From: CAVHXA01 sp963639765 | GTDB taxonomy: Bacteria; Bacillota; Clostridia; Oscillospirales; Oscillospiraceae | Reading direction: 5' to 3' | Assembly: GCA_963639765.1 (NCBI GenBank) | Contig: CAVHXA010000014.1 | Location: 1 to 56,426 of the forward strand | Length of the DNA: 56,426 nt | In this document: positions 31,440-40,267 of the stretch, one piece after another | Position numbering within the stretch: the stretch's first letter is position 1 | Layout of the letters: the number at the start of each line of letters is the position of its first letter | Translations under genes and position numbers: made by a program | Notes under the pieces: model-generated | Database searches by the model: none | Told to the model about the DNA's origin: nothing | What the model saw: the letters and a program-made list of their open reading frames with translations, nothing else

Positions 31440-33272
31440 TTAGTTTACTTCTTCGTAGTCGGCATCTACATAGCCGTCTTTGTCGTCACTGCCGGCTGTG
31501 CCGCCTGCAGCTGTCTGTGCATCGCCGCCGTCTGCGGGTGCTGCATTCTGATACAGCTTTTCGGAGATGGGGTAAAGCGCCTGCGTCACAGCCTCGGTTG
31601 CAGTTTTGATGGCCTCTACGTCTGTTCCCTTGAGCTTTTCCTTCAGGGTGCTGATCGCTGCCTCAACGGGTGCCTTCTCTTCGGCTGTTACCTTGTCGCC
31701 CATATCTTCCAGCGCTTTTTCGGACTGATAGATTATCTGGTCAGCGTTGTTGCGTATGTCAACCTCTTCCTTGCGGGCCTTGTCCTCGCTGGCGTACTGC
31801 TCGGCCTCCTTTACCGCCTTGTCGATGTCTTCCTTGCTGAGGTTGGTCGACGCGGTAATTGTGATGGCCTGCTCCTTGCCGGTGCCGAGGTCCTTGGCCG
31901 AAACGTTGACAATGCCGTTGGCATCGATATCAAAGGTAACCTCAATCTGCGGCACGCCGCGGCGGGCCGGTGCAATCCCCGTAAGCTGGAACTTGCCCAG
32001 TGTCTTGTTGTATGCCGCCATCTCACGCTCACCCTGCAGCACATGGACCTCTACAGAGGTCTGGTTGTCTGCCGCCGTGGAGAAAACCTGACTCTTTTTT
32101 GTGGGGATGGTGGTGTTGCGCTCGATCAGTTTGGTGAACACACCGCCCAGTGTCTCGATACCAAGGCTCAGCGGGGTAACGTCCAGCAGAAGCAGTCCCT
32201 TTACGTCACCGCCCAATACGCCGGCCTGAATGGCTGCGCCAACCGCCACGCATTCATCGGGGTTGATGCCCTTAAAGCCTTCTTTTCCGGTAATGCTCTT
32301 TACAGCGTCCTGCACGGCAGGGATACGGGTTGAACCGCCCACAAGCAGAACCTTGCTCAGATCCCCGGCCTTCAGCCCGGCATCGGACAGAGCCTGACGC
32401 ACAGGTCCCATGGTTTTTTCTACCAGATGGGCCGTCAGCTCGTTGAACTTTGCACGGGTGACGGTTACATCCAGATGCTTCGGGCCGGATGCATCTGCGG
32501 TAATATACGGCAGATTGACGTTGGTGGATGTCACACCGGAAAGCTCAATCTTTGCTTTTTCGGCAGCCTCTTTCAGCCGCTGCATGGCGACCTTGTCTCC
32601 GGACAGGTCGATCCCTTCGGTCTTTTTGAACTCGGCAACCAGATAGTCCATTACGCACTGGTCGAAATCATCGCCGCCCAGCCGTGTATTGCCGTTGGTT
32701 GCCAGAACCTCAATTACGCCATCGCCGATGTCCAGAATGGAAACATCAAACGTACCGCCGCCCAGGTCGTATACCATAATTTTCTGGTCTTCTTCTTTGT
32801 CCAGTCCATAAGCAACAGCCGCTGCGGTCGGCTCATTGATGATACGCTTTACTTCAAGACCGGCAATCTTGCCGGCATCCTTGGTGGCCTGACGCTGTGC
32901 GTCGGAAAAATAGGCCGGCACCGTGATAACTGCTTCGGTGACAGACTCACCCAAATAGGCCTCGGCGTCTGCCTTGAGCTTCTGCAGGATCATTGCGGAG
33001 ATTTCCTGCGGAGTGTATTTCTTGCCGTCGATGTCGACTTTATAATTTGTGCCCATCTCGCGCTTGATCGAAGCCACGGTACGTTCGTGGTTGGTTACAG
33101 CCTGACGCTTGGCCACCTGACCAACCATGCGTTCACCTGTTTTGGAAAACGCTACAACAGACGGAGTGGTGCGGTTGCCCTCGGCGTTGGCGATTACAAC
33201 AGGCTCGCCGCCTTCCATTACGGCAACACAGGAATTGGTTGTACCAAGGTCAATACCGATAATCTTAGACAT
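31440..33272 (-). CDS. dnaK: Chaperone DnaK (Hsp70)
   Basis: ATP-driven Hsp70. The 610-aa product has the N-terminal ATPase (IGIDLGTTNSCVAV, VYDLGGGTFDVSILD, VLLVGGSTRIPAVQ), the linker/substrate domain starting near LLLLDVTPLSLGIETLGG, and a helical lid. It lacks the ~24-residue N-terminal insert found in proteobacterial DnaK, as usual for Firmicutes. The tail is Gly/Asp-rich and ends DADYEEVN rather than EEVD. The ATG follows GGGAGG. It lies 45 nt after grpE. Confidence 0.98.
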   Translation of the reverse strand: MSKIIGIDLGTTNSCVAVMEGGEPVVIANAEGNRTTPSVVAFSKTGERMVGQVAKRQAVTNHERTVASIKREMGTNYKVDIDGKKYTPQEISAMILQKLKADAEAYLGESVTEAVITVPAYFSDAQRQATKDAGKIAGLEVKRIINEPTAAAVAYGLDKEEDQKIMVYDLGGGTFDVSILDIGDGVIEVLATNGNTRLGGDDFDQCVMDYLVAEFKKTEGIDLSGDKVAMQRLKEAAEKAKIELSGVTSTNVNLPYITADASGPKHLDVTVTRAKFNELTAHLVEKTMGPVRQALSDAGLKAGDLSKVLLVGGSTRIPAVQDAVKSITGKEGFKGINPDECVAVGAAIQAGVLGGDVKGLLLLDVTPLSLGIETLGGVFTKLIERNTTIPTKKSQVFSTAADNQTSVEVHVLQGEREMAAYNKTLGKFQLTGIAPARRGVPQIEVTFDIDANGIVNVSAKDLGTGKEQAITITASTNLSKEDIDKAVKEAEQYASEDKARKEEVDIRNNADQIIYQSEKALEDMGDKVTAEEKAPVEAAISTLKEKLKGTDVEAIKTATEAVTQALYPISEKLYQNAAPADGGDAQTAAGGTAGSDDKDGYVDADYEEVN

Positions 33273-33317
33273 AATAATTTCCTCCCGATTTATGTGAAAT
33301 AATAATGGTTTACAAGG

Positions 33318-33917
33318 TCAGTTCGCCACTTTGACCATTGCCGGGCGAATGATCCGGTCCCCGAGCGCAAAGCCCTTTTGGAATACCTCCGTAAGGACGC
33401 TCTCATCCAGCTCATCATTCTGCTCGTGCATCACGGCGTTGTGGCGGTTCGGGTCAAAGTGCTCGCCCTTTTCGCCAAACTGGGCTACGCCCAGCTTCTG
33501 AAGAATATCCAGGTAGCTGGTCATGATCATAACCACACCCTTTTTATAGGCCTCATCCGCCGTCTGCTGGGCAACCGCCCGTTCGAGGTTGTCGAAAACT
33601 CCAAGAAACCGTGCAGTGGTATCGGCCTGCGCATCGGCATAGATGCGGTCTTTTTCCTTTTGTGTTCGTTTGCGGAAGTTATCATATTCCGCAGCCAGCC
33701 GCAGATATGCATTTTTCTGCTCTGCCAGCTCGGCTTTCAGCTTTTCCATCTCTTCGTCCTGTGCTTTTTTGGATTCTTTTTTTGCCTTCCTGCCTTGCCT
33801 GGTCTCCGGATTTTCGGCCGGGGCCGTTTCGGGCTGTGTCGCCTGCCGGACTTCTGCCGCGGCTTCCTGATCTGCCTGCGTCTCAGCCTGAGGCGCAGTG
33901 GTTTTTTCGTCTTGCAT
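33318..33917 (-). CDS. grpE: Nucleotide exchange factor GrpE
   Basis: Releases ADP from DnaK. The 199-aa product has an acidic, Ala/Glu/Gln-rich disordered N-terminus (about residues 1-55), a long helix with AAEYDNFRKRTQKEKDRIY, and the beta-wing domain near the end (HNAVMHEQNDELDESVLTEVFQKGFALGDRIIRPAMVKV). The ATG follows GGAGGG, which lies in the last codons of hrcA, and only three bases separate the two genes. Confidence 0.97.
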   Translation of the reverse strand: MQDEKTTAPQAETQADQEAAAEVRQATQPETAPAENPETRQGRKAKKESKKAQDEEMEKLKAELAEQKNAYLRLAAEYDNFRKRTQKEKDRIYADAQADTTARFLGVFDNLERAVAQQTADEAYKKGVVMIMTSYLDILQKLGVAQFGEKGEHFDPNRHNAVMHEQNDELDESVLTEVFQKGFALGDRIIRPAMVKVAN

Positions 33918-33920
33918 ATC

Positions 33921-35027
33921 TCAATCCCTCCGGGGTTCGGTTGTTATGGTTTTTGGTTCGGGCCGATCCTCTTCGCCATGCCCGGCATCGGCAGCCGGAG
34001 GCAGCTCGGTTTTTCCGAACATTCTTCCAAGCCCTTCTGCAAAATAGCTTAAACGGGCTGTTACCTGCGCATAATCCATGCGGGTTGGCCCAACCACGCC
34101 GATCATGCCCTCCATACCGCCCCCGATGTCAAACCTGGTCATCACAACACTGGTGTCACGCAGTGCCTGAGAGACGTTTTCGGGCCCAACCAGAATCTGT
34201 GTGCTCTGACCGCCTGTGGGAGCAGGGAGGTTGGAAATCATATCCTCATCCAAAGCCGTCAGCAACTGCTGTGCCTTGTCTATATCGCGATATTCCGGCT
34301 GACTCAGCAGCTTTGTCCTGCCTGCCAGGTAAATGTCGCTCTGCTGCTGTTCGGCCAGAACATGGGAAGCAAAATCTACTATTACGCCCACCAGTGAAGC
34401 CGCCGGACCGGCTGCGCGCTGGATCTTTTCGAGCAGCTCGGCTGTAAAGCGTTCGGCCGGCAAATCCGTGAGACTCGCGTTCAGTACCGCGCCAAGCAGG
34501 CGAAGGTCCTGCTCGCCGATATCCAGCGGAAGCTTGATAAGCTTGTTTTTTATGGTTTGTGTGTTGGTCATCACAACCAGAATAAAGCTGTGCGCCTCGG
34601 CAAGGATCAGATCAAACCGCTTGATCGTGGCCTCGCCCGATCGTGTCAGCGCAGCATACGCGGGCAGATCTGTCAGCTGGCTGACCATCCTGCTGACCTG
34701 GTTGAAAACCTGATCGAATTCCTGGATGCGCAGCTCCATAGCCTTGTTGAGGTTGCTTGTCTCGTCGCTTGAGAGCTGATATTCATTCATCAGCTCGCTG
34801 ACGTACACCCGATAGCCTTCGGCAGACGGGACACGTCCGGCGGATGTGTGGGGCTGCTCGAGCAGGCCCTGATCTGTCAGGGCCGACATCTCGTTGCGGA
34901 TGGTGGCGGAGGAAAAATCCATTCCCTCCATCCCGGCGATGGTCTTCGAGCCAACCGGCTCAGCCGTGTTGATATAGCACTCCACGATGGCGCGGAGTAT
35001 TTTCTTTTGCCGTTGGGTCAGCTCCAT
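33921..35027 (-). CDS. hrcA: Heat-inducible transcription repressor HrcA
   Basis: Represses class I heat-shock genes by binding CIRCE and is kept active by GroEL. The 368-aa product has an N-terminal winged helix (MELTQRQKKILRAIVECYI, then SSATIRNEMSALTDQGLLEQ and HTSAGRVPSAEGYRVYV), a GAF-like domain, and a C-terminal tail that is unusually Pro/Glu/His-rich. The ATG at 35027 is chosen because AGGAGG stands nine bases before it and the protein then begins like its relatives. An ATG 12 codons upstream lies inside the CIRCE and has only a cramped ribosome site. First gene of the hrcA-grpE-dnaK-dnaJ operon. Confidence 0.95.
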   Translation of the reverse strand: MELTQRQKKILRAIVECYINTAEPVGSKTIAGMEGMDFSSATIRNEMSALTDQGLLEQPHTSAGRVPSAEGYRVYVSELMNEYQLSSDETSNLNKAMELRIQEFDQVFNQVSRMVSQLTDLPAYAALTRSGEATIKRFDLILAEAHSFILVVMTNTQTIKNKLIKLPLDIGEQDLRLLGAVLNASLTDLPAERFTAELLEKIQRAAGPAASLVGVIVDFASHVLAEQQQSDIYLAGRTKLLSQPEYRDIDKAQQLLTALDEDMISNLPAPTGGQSTQILVGPENVSQALRDTSVVMTRFDIGGGMEGMIGVVGPTRMDYAQVTARLSYFAEGLGRMFGKTELPPAADAGHGEEDRPEPKTITTEPRRD

Positions 35028-35052
35028 CCCGGCCGTCCTCCTGTCTGCGGTT

Positions 35053-35079
35053 TTAGCACTCATTGCTCCTGAGTGCTAA
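35053..35079. promoter_or_regulatory. CIRCE operator of the hrcA operon
   Basis: A perfect TTAGCACTC-N9-GAGTGCTAA located at the predicted transcription start, so HrcA would autoregulate the whole operon. Confidence 0.97.
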
Positions 35080-35083
35080 AGCT

Positions 35084-35112
35084 AGGATACCACCCCCGTT
35101 CCGGCTTGTCAA
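35084..35112 (-). promoter_or_regulatory. sigma-A promoter of the hrcA operon
   Basis: On the minus strand: TTGACA (plus 35107-35112), 17-bp spacer, TATCCT (plus 35084-35089), directly upstream of the CIRCE. Confidence 0.85.
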
Positions 35113-35189
35113 TAGCCATTTGCAAATAATTTTTGAATTTCATTCCGGCATCGCTTTTTGCAAATTTGCCGCAAAACCGGGCAAAAGTC

Positions 35190-35215
35190 GTGGCACTCGC
35201 ACGGGTGAGTGCCAC
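35190..35215. repeat. CIRCE-like inverted repeat or terminator
   Basis: GTGGCACTC-N8-GAGTGCCAC is a perfect 9-bp inverted repeat. On the minus strand it is followed by GACTTTTG, so it can end the ABC/small-protein transcript. Its arms also share GCACTC/GAGTGC with CIRCE, but the spacer is 8 rather than 9. The rest of 35113-35363 holds no supportable gene. Confidence 0.6.
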
Positions 35216-35363
35216 CTTCTTCCGTGCCGGGCCCACTTGCCGAATGCTTGCGGTGCCGTCATAAAAAAGCAGCGGAAGAAAACACGAAAATCCATGCTTT
35301 CTCCCGCTGGGGTTCCGGGCTGTATTTCTGCTGTGCTCCCTGTGCTTCTTCAGGGCAGCCTGC

Positions 35364-35660
35364 TTATTCCTGTTCTTCCGGGGTTTCAGACACAGGGGCT
35401 TCTTCGGCCTCGGGAGCCTCGGAAGCTTCGGCGGGCTCGGATGCCGCCGCAGTCTCGGGCTGCTGCCCGTCCTCGGCGGACTCGGGCTGCTTGATCCAGA
35501 TAATCCGCTCGTCTCCGGCAGGAGCGCCGGTCTCTTCTGCTTCTGCCCCGGCCTTTTTCTTCCGGATATTTTTCACAATTGTGACTGTCCCCACTGCAGC
35601 CGCAGCCAGTACGGCAGTTCCGGTCAGGATGGCCAGGAGGTTCTTTTTTGTCTTTTTCAT
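35364..35660 (-). CDS. Small membrane-anchored acidic protein
   Basis: A 98-aa protein with a basic start (MKKTKKN), one hydrophobic helix (about residues 8-30), a basic stop (IRKKK) and a long acidic, Glu/Ala/Pro-rich tail. The topology cannot be set from sequence: by the positive-inside rule both flanks are basic. The ATG follows AAAAGGAG. It begins 78 nt after the ABC transporter gene on the same strand without a terminator between, which suggests co-expression. No family recognised. Confidence 0.65.
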   Translation of the reverse strand: MKKTKKNLLAILTGTAVLAAAAVGTVTIVKNIRKKKAGAEAEETGAPAGDERIIWIKQPESAEDGQQPETAAASEPAEASEAPEAEEAPVSETPEEQE

Positions 35661-35738
35661 AATAAAAACTCCTTTTGTTGTAATTCAGAATTTTACGGTC
35701 GCGCAGGCGGTGATGCAAAATCGCCCGCATGGTTTTGT

Positions 35739-38700
35739 CTACTCGGTGCGCAGTGCCTCAACCGGATCCTTTTTTGCCGCGATCCGCGCCGGAATCAGCC
35801 CTGCCAGCAGTGTGAGCAGCACGGATATGACCACCAGTGCCACAGCTCCCTGCCACGGCAGAATCGCCTTGAGGTTTGCAATGTCGGTCAGTGAGTAGAC
35901 AATCAGATTGATGGGAATAATCAGCAGCAGCGTCACGCCAATGCCGATGGCGCCGGCTGAAAATCCGATAATCATGGTCTCGGCATTGAATACCCGGGCT
36001 ACATCCCGCTTGGCCGCACCGATGGCGCGCAGAATACCGATTTCCTTGGTGCGTTCGAGCACGGAAATATAGGTGATGATGCCGATCATAATGCTTGAGA
36101 CAACCAGCGATATGGACACAAATGCCACCAGCACATAGGAGATCGCGTTGATCACCGTGGTCACCGAGCTCATCAGCAGCGCAACATAATCGGTGTAGGT
36201 GATCTGTTCCTCCTCGCTTTTGCCCTCGTTGTAGGTCTGGATGATATCGGCGACCCTGTCTTTTGCGGCAAATGTATCCACATAGATGTTTACTGTGCTC
36301 GGATTGTCGAGATCCAATACGCCGAGCGTGCGGAGATTGTCGCTGAGGGTGCTGTCGGATACGCTTGCCGGCATATAGCAGTCGTAGAGCGCTGCCAGAT
36401 CGTCCTCTTCGGCCGTCTGCAGCCAGTCTGTCAGGCTCGCAGACAGCTGCGGGGCCAGGGCTGCTTCGCCTGCTGTCTCATCAGTGTATTCGCGGGCCAG
36501 ATCCAGCATCATATCGTCGAAAATGCTGTCTGTCTGTGCCTGGTCCAATCCGGAGAGCCACTGATAGATGGTCTGGGCATCCAGTGCCGTCTGCTGCAGA
36601 TACACGCCACAAATATACTCCAGTTTTGTGGTTTGCGCAAGGACCTGCTGCGCAATCAGCGCAGCGGCCTGCTGAAGATCCTGAGATTGCGACTGCTCCT
36701 GTGCCTGATCCAGCAGGGCCTGGCGGCCGGCCTGCGTCATACTTTCACGTGTCTGCTCGGCAACGGCCTGCCGCACCATGGTACGCAGCTCGTCATCGGA
36801 GAGGCCCTCCAGATACGTCCGGATGGTGTCCTCACTCACTCCTGTCTGCTGAGCGTAGTTGTTTAAAACAGCCTGATCCAGCGATTCGCGATCGGTCAGC
36901 TGCTGCATGGCCGCCTCCACCGTCTGTTCAACAAGTGCCTCGTCCGGCCGGCTCATCATGTCCAGATAGATTTCCGCGCGCGTCTGCTCGGGCTGCTCGG
37001 TCAGCCAGGCACTGATCTGCTCTGCCTTTTGTGCATTGGTGGGTTCTTCTCCATCTGCCTCAAAGGGCAGACCGGTAAATACATCCACATTTTCGTTTGC
37101 CGGGTCCAGCTGATCCTGCACAATGGCGCTGCCCTCGGTTTCGTCGATGATGTACTCGGTCAAGGCTGCGGTATAGCCCAGTGTGCCGGTCTGCTGCTGA
37201 TTCTCCTCGGTGGAGCGCAGGATGCCGGTAATTCTGAGCGGAACTCCGTTCTCGATGGCCATGTTCAGCAGTGCGTCGTTGTCGGCAATGCTCTGCCACA
37301 CGCCGTCATCCTGCTGTACAAAAAAATCCGTGCTCAGCAAAAGCCGCAGGTCGATGCCGCAGATATCCTCATAGCTCCAGTGCTGCTGGGTCACATCCAC
37401 CGTCTGCTCCTGAATGGCTGAGGTCATGATTCCGGTCATGTCCTCCTGCGTAACCAGGCCCAGGCAATACAGGATGATATCCGAAACCTCGTTGTTGTCG
37501 CTGACAATCAGTACAACCTCGTCATAGCTTTCGGGCCAGCGTCCATACAGCAGTTCGTAGTCATCGACCACATTCTGAGCAATCAGCGCACCGTCGGCGC
37601 CGCTTTGCAGTTCCTGCCACGAGCCCAATGTGGAAAACTGGGAATAGACGGACGTCATGTCCGAAATTCCGGAATAAACGGAATTGTCACCCATCATGTT
37701 TTCCCACAGAGCCAGAATATCGCTCTTGGACCAGTCTCCGTTTATATCCCTGGCATAGATGTTCAGGTTCACATCATAGGAATACTGGATGTTTGTAACA
37801 TATTCGGCCAGCCCGTTGTTTTCCGTGTCGTCCAGAAACTGCTTAAAGCTCCTGAGGTCGTTTGTGCGCGTTTCTGCATTCATCATGGTGTCCATAAGCT
37901 GATACATCACCGCGTTGGAATACACCGCGTCTTTTTCGTGCGCGTTTTCCGCATCGGCTCCCAGCCCCATCATGGACGATACGAGACTGGTCATATCCGT
38001 CTCTTCGGCCTGAATTGTGATGGGATAGCTTGTGAGCGTATCCTCCTGTACCTGATCGATATACTTCTGCACTCCGTGTGACAGCGACAAAATCAGCGCA
38101 ATGCCGATAATGCCGATCGATCCGGCAAAGGCCGTCAGCAGGGTGCGGCCTTTTTTTGTCAGCAGGTTGTTGGTCGAAAGATTCAGTGCCGTGATAAACG
38201 ACATCCCGGGGTGTTTCTTTCCGGTTTTTTCTCGGGTCTTTTTTGCCTGCAGCTCCGTCTCCGGGTCATAGGGATTGGTGTCTCCGATAATCCGGCCGTC
38301 CAGCAGGCGGACAATACGGGTGGAATACTGCTCTGCCAGTTCCTGATTGTGGGTAACCATGATTACCAGTCGGTCCTGTGCCACCTCGCGCAGCAGATCC
38401 ATCACCTGCGTGGACGTTTCGGAGTCGAGTGCGCCGGTAGGCTCGTCTGCCAGAAGAATCTCCGGATCGTTTACAAGCGCACGGGCAATGGCCACGCGCT
38501 GCATCTGGCCTCCGGACATCTGGTTGGGCCGCTTCCTGAGCTGATCGCCCAGCCCGACGCGCTGCAGCGCCGCCACTGCCCGCCTGCGCCGCTCGGCCTT
38601 TCCAACGCCGGACAGAGTCAGAGCCAGCTCGACGTTTGCAAGCACCGTCTGGTGCGGAATGAGGTTGTAGCTCTGGAACACAAAGCCGATGGAGTGGTTG

Positions 38701-38942
38701 CGGTAGGTGTCCCAGTCGGCATCGTGAAAGGATTTGGTAGAGGCTCCTCCGATAATCAGATCTCCCTCGGTATAGTGGTCAAGGCCGCCGATGATGTTCA
38801 AAAGGGTTGTTTTGCCGCAGCCGGAGGGCCCGAGAATGGAGACAAATTCGTTTTCCCGAAAGCTGATGCTTACATCCTGCAGGGCATGGACCAGGCTGTC
38901 TCCGGCGTCGTAGTCTTTGCGGATATGGCTGAGCTGGAGCAT
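35739..38942 (-). CDS. ABC transporter ATPase-FtsX permease fusion (MacB-like)
   Basis: A 1067-aa single-chain transporter. The N-terminal ATPase (about residues 1-230) has GPSGCGKTT (Walker A), MSGGQMQRVAIARAL (signature), ILLADEPTGALD (Walker B) and MVTHN (H-loop), in the LolD/MacB subgroup. After a linker a first transmembrane helix follows (near LLTAFAGSIGIIGIALI), then an extracellular region of about 600 residues rich in Gln/Asp/Glu, then three C-terminal helices with the FtsX-type VLERTKEIGILRAIGAAKRDVARVF. Such mechanotransmission pumps export peptides, antibiotics or lipoproteins, or drive cell-surface signalling. ATG at 38942 follows GAAGGAA; the longer upstream frame overlaps the promoter. 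The substrate is unknown. Confidence 0.9.
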   Translation of the reverse strand: MLQLSHIRKDYDAGDSLVHALQDVSISFRENEFVSILGPSGCGKTTLLNIIGGLDHYTEGDLIIGGASTKSFHDADWDTYRNHSIGFVFQSYNLIPHQTVLANVELALTLSGVGKAERRRRAVAALQRVGLGDQLRKRPNQMSGGQMQRVAIARALVNDPEILLADEPTGALDSETSTQVMDLLREVAQDRLVIMVTHNQELAEQYSTRIVRLLDGRIIGDTNPYDPETELQAKKTREKTGKKHPGMSFITALNLSTNNLLTKKGRTLLTAFAGSIGIIGIALILSLSHGVQKYIDQVQEDTLTSYPITIQAEETDMTSLVSSMMGLGADAENAHEKDAVYSNAVMYQLMDTMMNAETRTNDLRSFKQFLDDTENNGLAEYVTNIQYSYDVNLNIYARDINGDWSKSDILALWENMMGDNSVYSGISDMTSVYSQFSTLGSWQELQSGADGALIAQNVVDDYELLYGRWPESYDEVVLIVSDNNEVSDIILYCLGLVTQEDMTGIMTSAIQEQTVDVTQQHWSYEDICGIDLRLLLSTDFFVQQDDGVWQSIADNDALLNMAIENGVPLRITGILRSTEENQQQTGTLGYTAALTEYIIDETEGSAIVQDQLDPANENVDVFTGLPFEADGEEPTNAQKAEQISAWLTEQPEQTRAEIYLDMMSRPDEALVEQTVEAAMQQLTDRESLDQAVLNNYAQQTGVSEDTIRTYLEGLSDDELRTMVRQAVAEQTRESMTQAGRQALLDQAQEQSQSQDLQQAAALIAQQVLAQTTKLEYICGVYLQQTALDAQTIYQWLSGLDQAQTDSIFDDMMLDLAREYTDETAGEAALAPQLSASLTDWLQTAEEDDLAALYDCYMPASVSDSTLSDNLRTLGVLDLDNPSTVNIYVDTFAAKDRVADIIQTYNEGKSEEEQITYTDYVALLMSSVTTVINAISYVLVAFVSISLVVSSIMIGIITYISVLERTKEIGILRAIGAAKRDVARVFNAETMIIGFSAGAIGIGVTLLLIIPINLIVYSLTDIANLKAILPWQGAVALVVISVLLTLLAGLIPARIAAKKDPVEALRTE

Positions 38943-38984
38943 AGAGTTCCTTCTTTCTTGACAAAAACGTGCAATTTCCGGTCC

Positions 38985-39013
38985 ATTATCCGGGCTTGGC
39001 CGACAAATTTCAA
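38985..39013 (-). promoter_or_regulatory. sigma-A promoter for the ABC-FtsX gene
   Basis: On the minus strand: TTGAAA, 17-bp spacer, GATAAT. Confidence 0.7.
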
Positions 39014-39069
39014 GCAGATTTTGTGAACTTTCTATCAACCTTTGCGTTTCCTCTGCCGGTTTTTTGTCT

Positions 39070-39098
39070 TGACAGCGTTTTCATGCTATGCTATAGTT
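39070..39098 (+). promoter_or_regulatory. sigma-A promoter for the lipoprotein gene, with a 270-nt leader
   Basis: TTGACA (39070-39075), 17-bp spacer, TATAGT (39093-39098). The start codon is at 39374, leaving a leader of about 270 nt. The leader contains a CCGG/CCGG hairpin near 39329-39344 and no ORF of note; I could not match it to a riboswitch class. Confidence 0.7.
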
Positions 39099-39373
39099 AT
39101 ATTGGAGTCTGGTTTTTCAGCAAGAAGAACCTTCCCTCTATAAAAGAAAGGATGATTCCCTTGGGCTGATTTATCATTGTCCCCGTTCCGGTTCTCGGCC
39201 TGTTCTCCGCATCCGAGCCACTGGCCAGGCACTACTGCACAATCATCCACTCAATTTGCAGTGATGTTGCTGCCTGTGACCTGAGCGTTGAGGTAAACCC
39301 TTAAACTCGCACAGAAAATCAATCGGGCATCCGGTTTTCTGCCGGAACTTTATCATAACGGGTGGGGGAAAGA

Positions 39374-40231
39374 ATGAAACATTTTAAAATAAAGCGGCTT
39401 TTACCGCTGATCATAATGCTGGTTCTGGTCCTGGTCCCGGCGGTCGGCTGCTCGCAGAACGAGCCGGCGCAGAATTCAGACACACAGACTGCCTCCGAAA
39501 ACGCATCGCAGGAAGAAATGCAGGAAACTGCCGGCACAGAAGCGGTTGAAGCCGCTGACGCGCAAACAGACCCGGCACCTCCTGCGCCATCAAACGAAGA
39601 GGCTGCCAACCCGGAAGGCGATGCCGGGCAGGCAAGCGAGCCCTCCGCAGATCAGACGGATGGTGAAGCCGGGTCGGCTGCCGCGCCCGAATTTCATTGG
39701 GACGTTGACCCGACGGATGTGCCTGTTCCTCTTGATCTGGAGCAGCTTTGGAGCTCTGATCAGAATCTGTTTGTTGTGCCCGGCGTGCAGTGGGGAACAG
39801 ACAAGCAGACGCTGCTGGATTATTATGGCGTATCGGTCCTGTCCGAATATCCGATCTACGATCCGGAGCTCTGGTTTACCTTCTCGATCGGCGAAACGGA
39901 TTACTGCATGACTCCCGTTTTCGGCTTTAACGAAAAGCAGCCGAGCTGTCACCTCTATATGAGCACGCGGCAGTGTACCGCAGAAGAGCTGGGGCAGAAG
40001 GCAGACACGCTTGTGGCCGAGCTGGAGCGTCTGTACGGCGAGGCCGAACAGGATATTCTGGACGCGGACGCGCTTGGGCTGACCAACACGGAGGAGCAGG
40101 TGTGGGAAAACGTCGGCTATACCTGGCGGGTGAAGCTCGAAGACGGTTTTTCTCAGATGATGGTTGCCACAACCTACTGCAACGACACCGCGCAGGAAAT
40201 CGAGTTTGCATTGTTCCGCATTTATCGCTGA
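39374..40231 (+). CDS. Lipoprotein of unknown function
   Basis: A 285-aa predicted lipoprotein: basic start (MKHFKIKRL), hydrophobic core, lipobox LVPAVGC, then an Ala/Glu/Asp-rich disordered linker to about residue 105. The C-terminal ~170 residues form a compact domain (FVVPGVQWGTDKQTLLDYYG, LWFTFSIGETDYCMTPVFGFN, LVAELERLYGEAEQD, YTWRVKLEDGF) that I do not recognise. ATG at 39374 follows GGGGGAAA. It is convergent with the polysaccharide genes and shares a hairpin with them. Confidence 0.75.
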   Translation: MKHFKIKRLLPLIIMLVLVLVPAVGCSQNEPAQNSDTQTASENASQEEMQETAGTEAVEAADAQTDPAPPAPSNEEAANPEGDAGQASEPSADQTDGEAGSAAAPEFHWDVDPTDVPVPLDLEQLWSSDQNLFVVPGVQWGTDKQTLLDYYGVSVLSEYPIYDPELWFTFSIGETDYCMTPVFGFNEKQPSCHLYMSTRQCTAEELGQKADTLVAELERLYGEAEQDILDADALGLTNTEEQVWENVGYTWRVKLEDGFSQMMVATTYCNDTAQEIEFALFRIYR

Positions 40232-40238
40232 TGCAGCT

Positions 40239-40263
40239 GTGCGGCGCCGTTGCGGCGCCGCAC
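40239..40263. terminator. Bidirectional GC-rich hairpin between converging genes
   Basis: A perfect 11-bp stem GTGCGGCGCCG/CGGCGCCGCAC with a TTG loop; TGATTTATT follows on the plus strand. It touches the end of the ligase gene. Confidence 0.65.
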
Positions 40264-40267
40264 TGAT

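Noticed and set aside
35028..35063. Upstream ATG for HrcA inside the CIRCE
   Set aside because: The ribosome site is only two bases from it, and the ATG at 35027 has AGGAGG with good spacing and matches the family N-terminus.
39191..39260. GCCACTGGCC-like string in the leader at 39215-39230 resembling part of a cobalamin riboswitch
   Set aside because: The other required boxes of that class are not in the right order or spacing.
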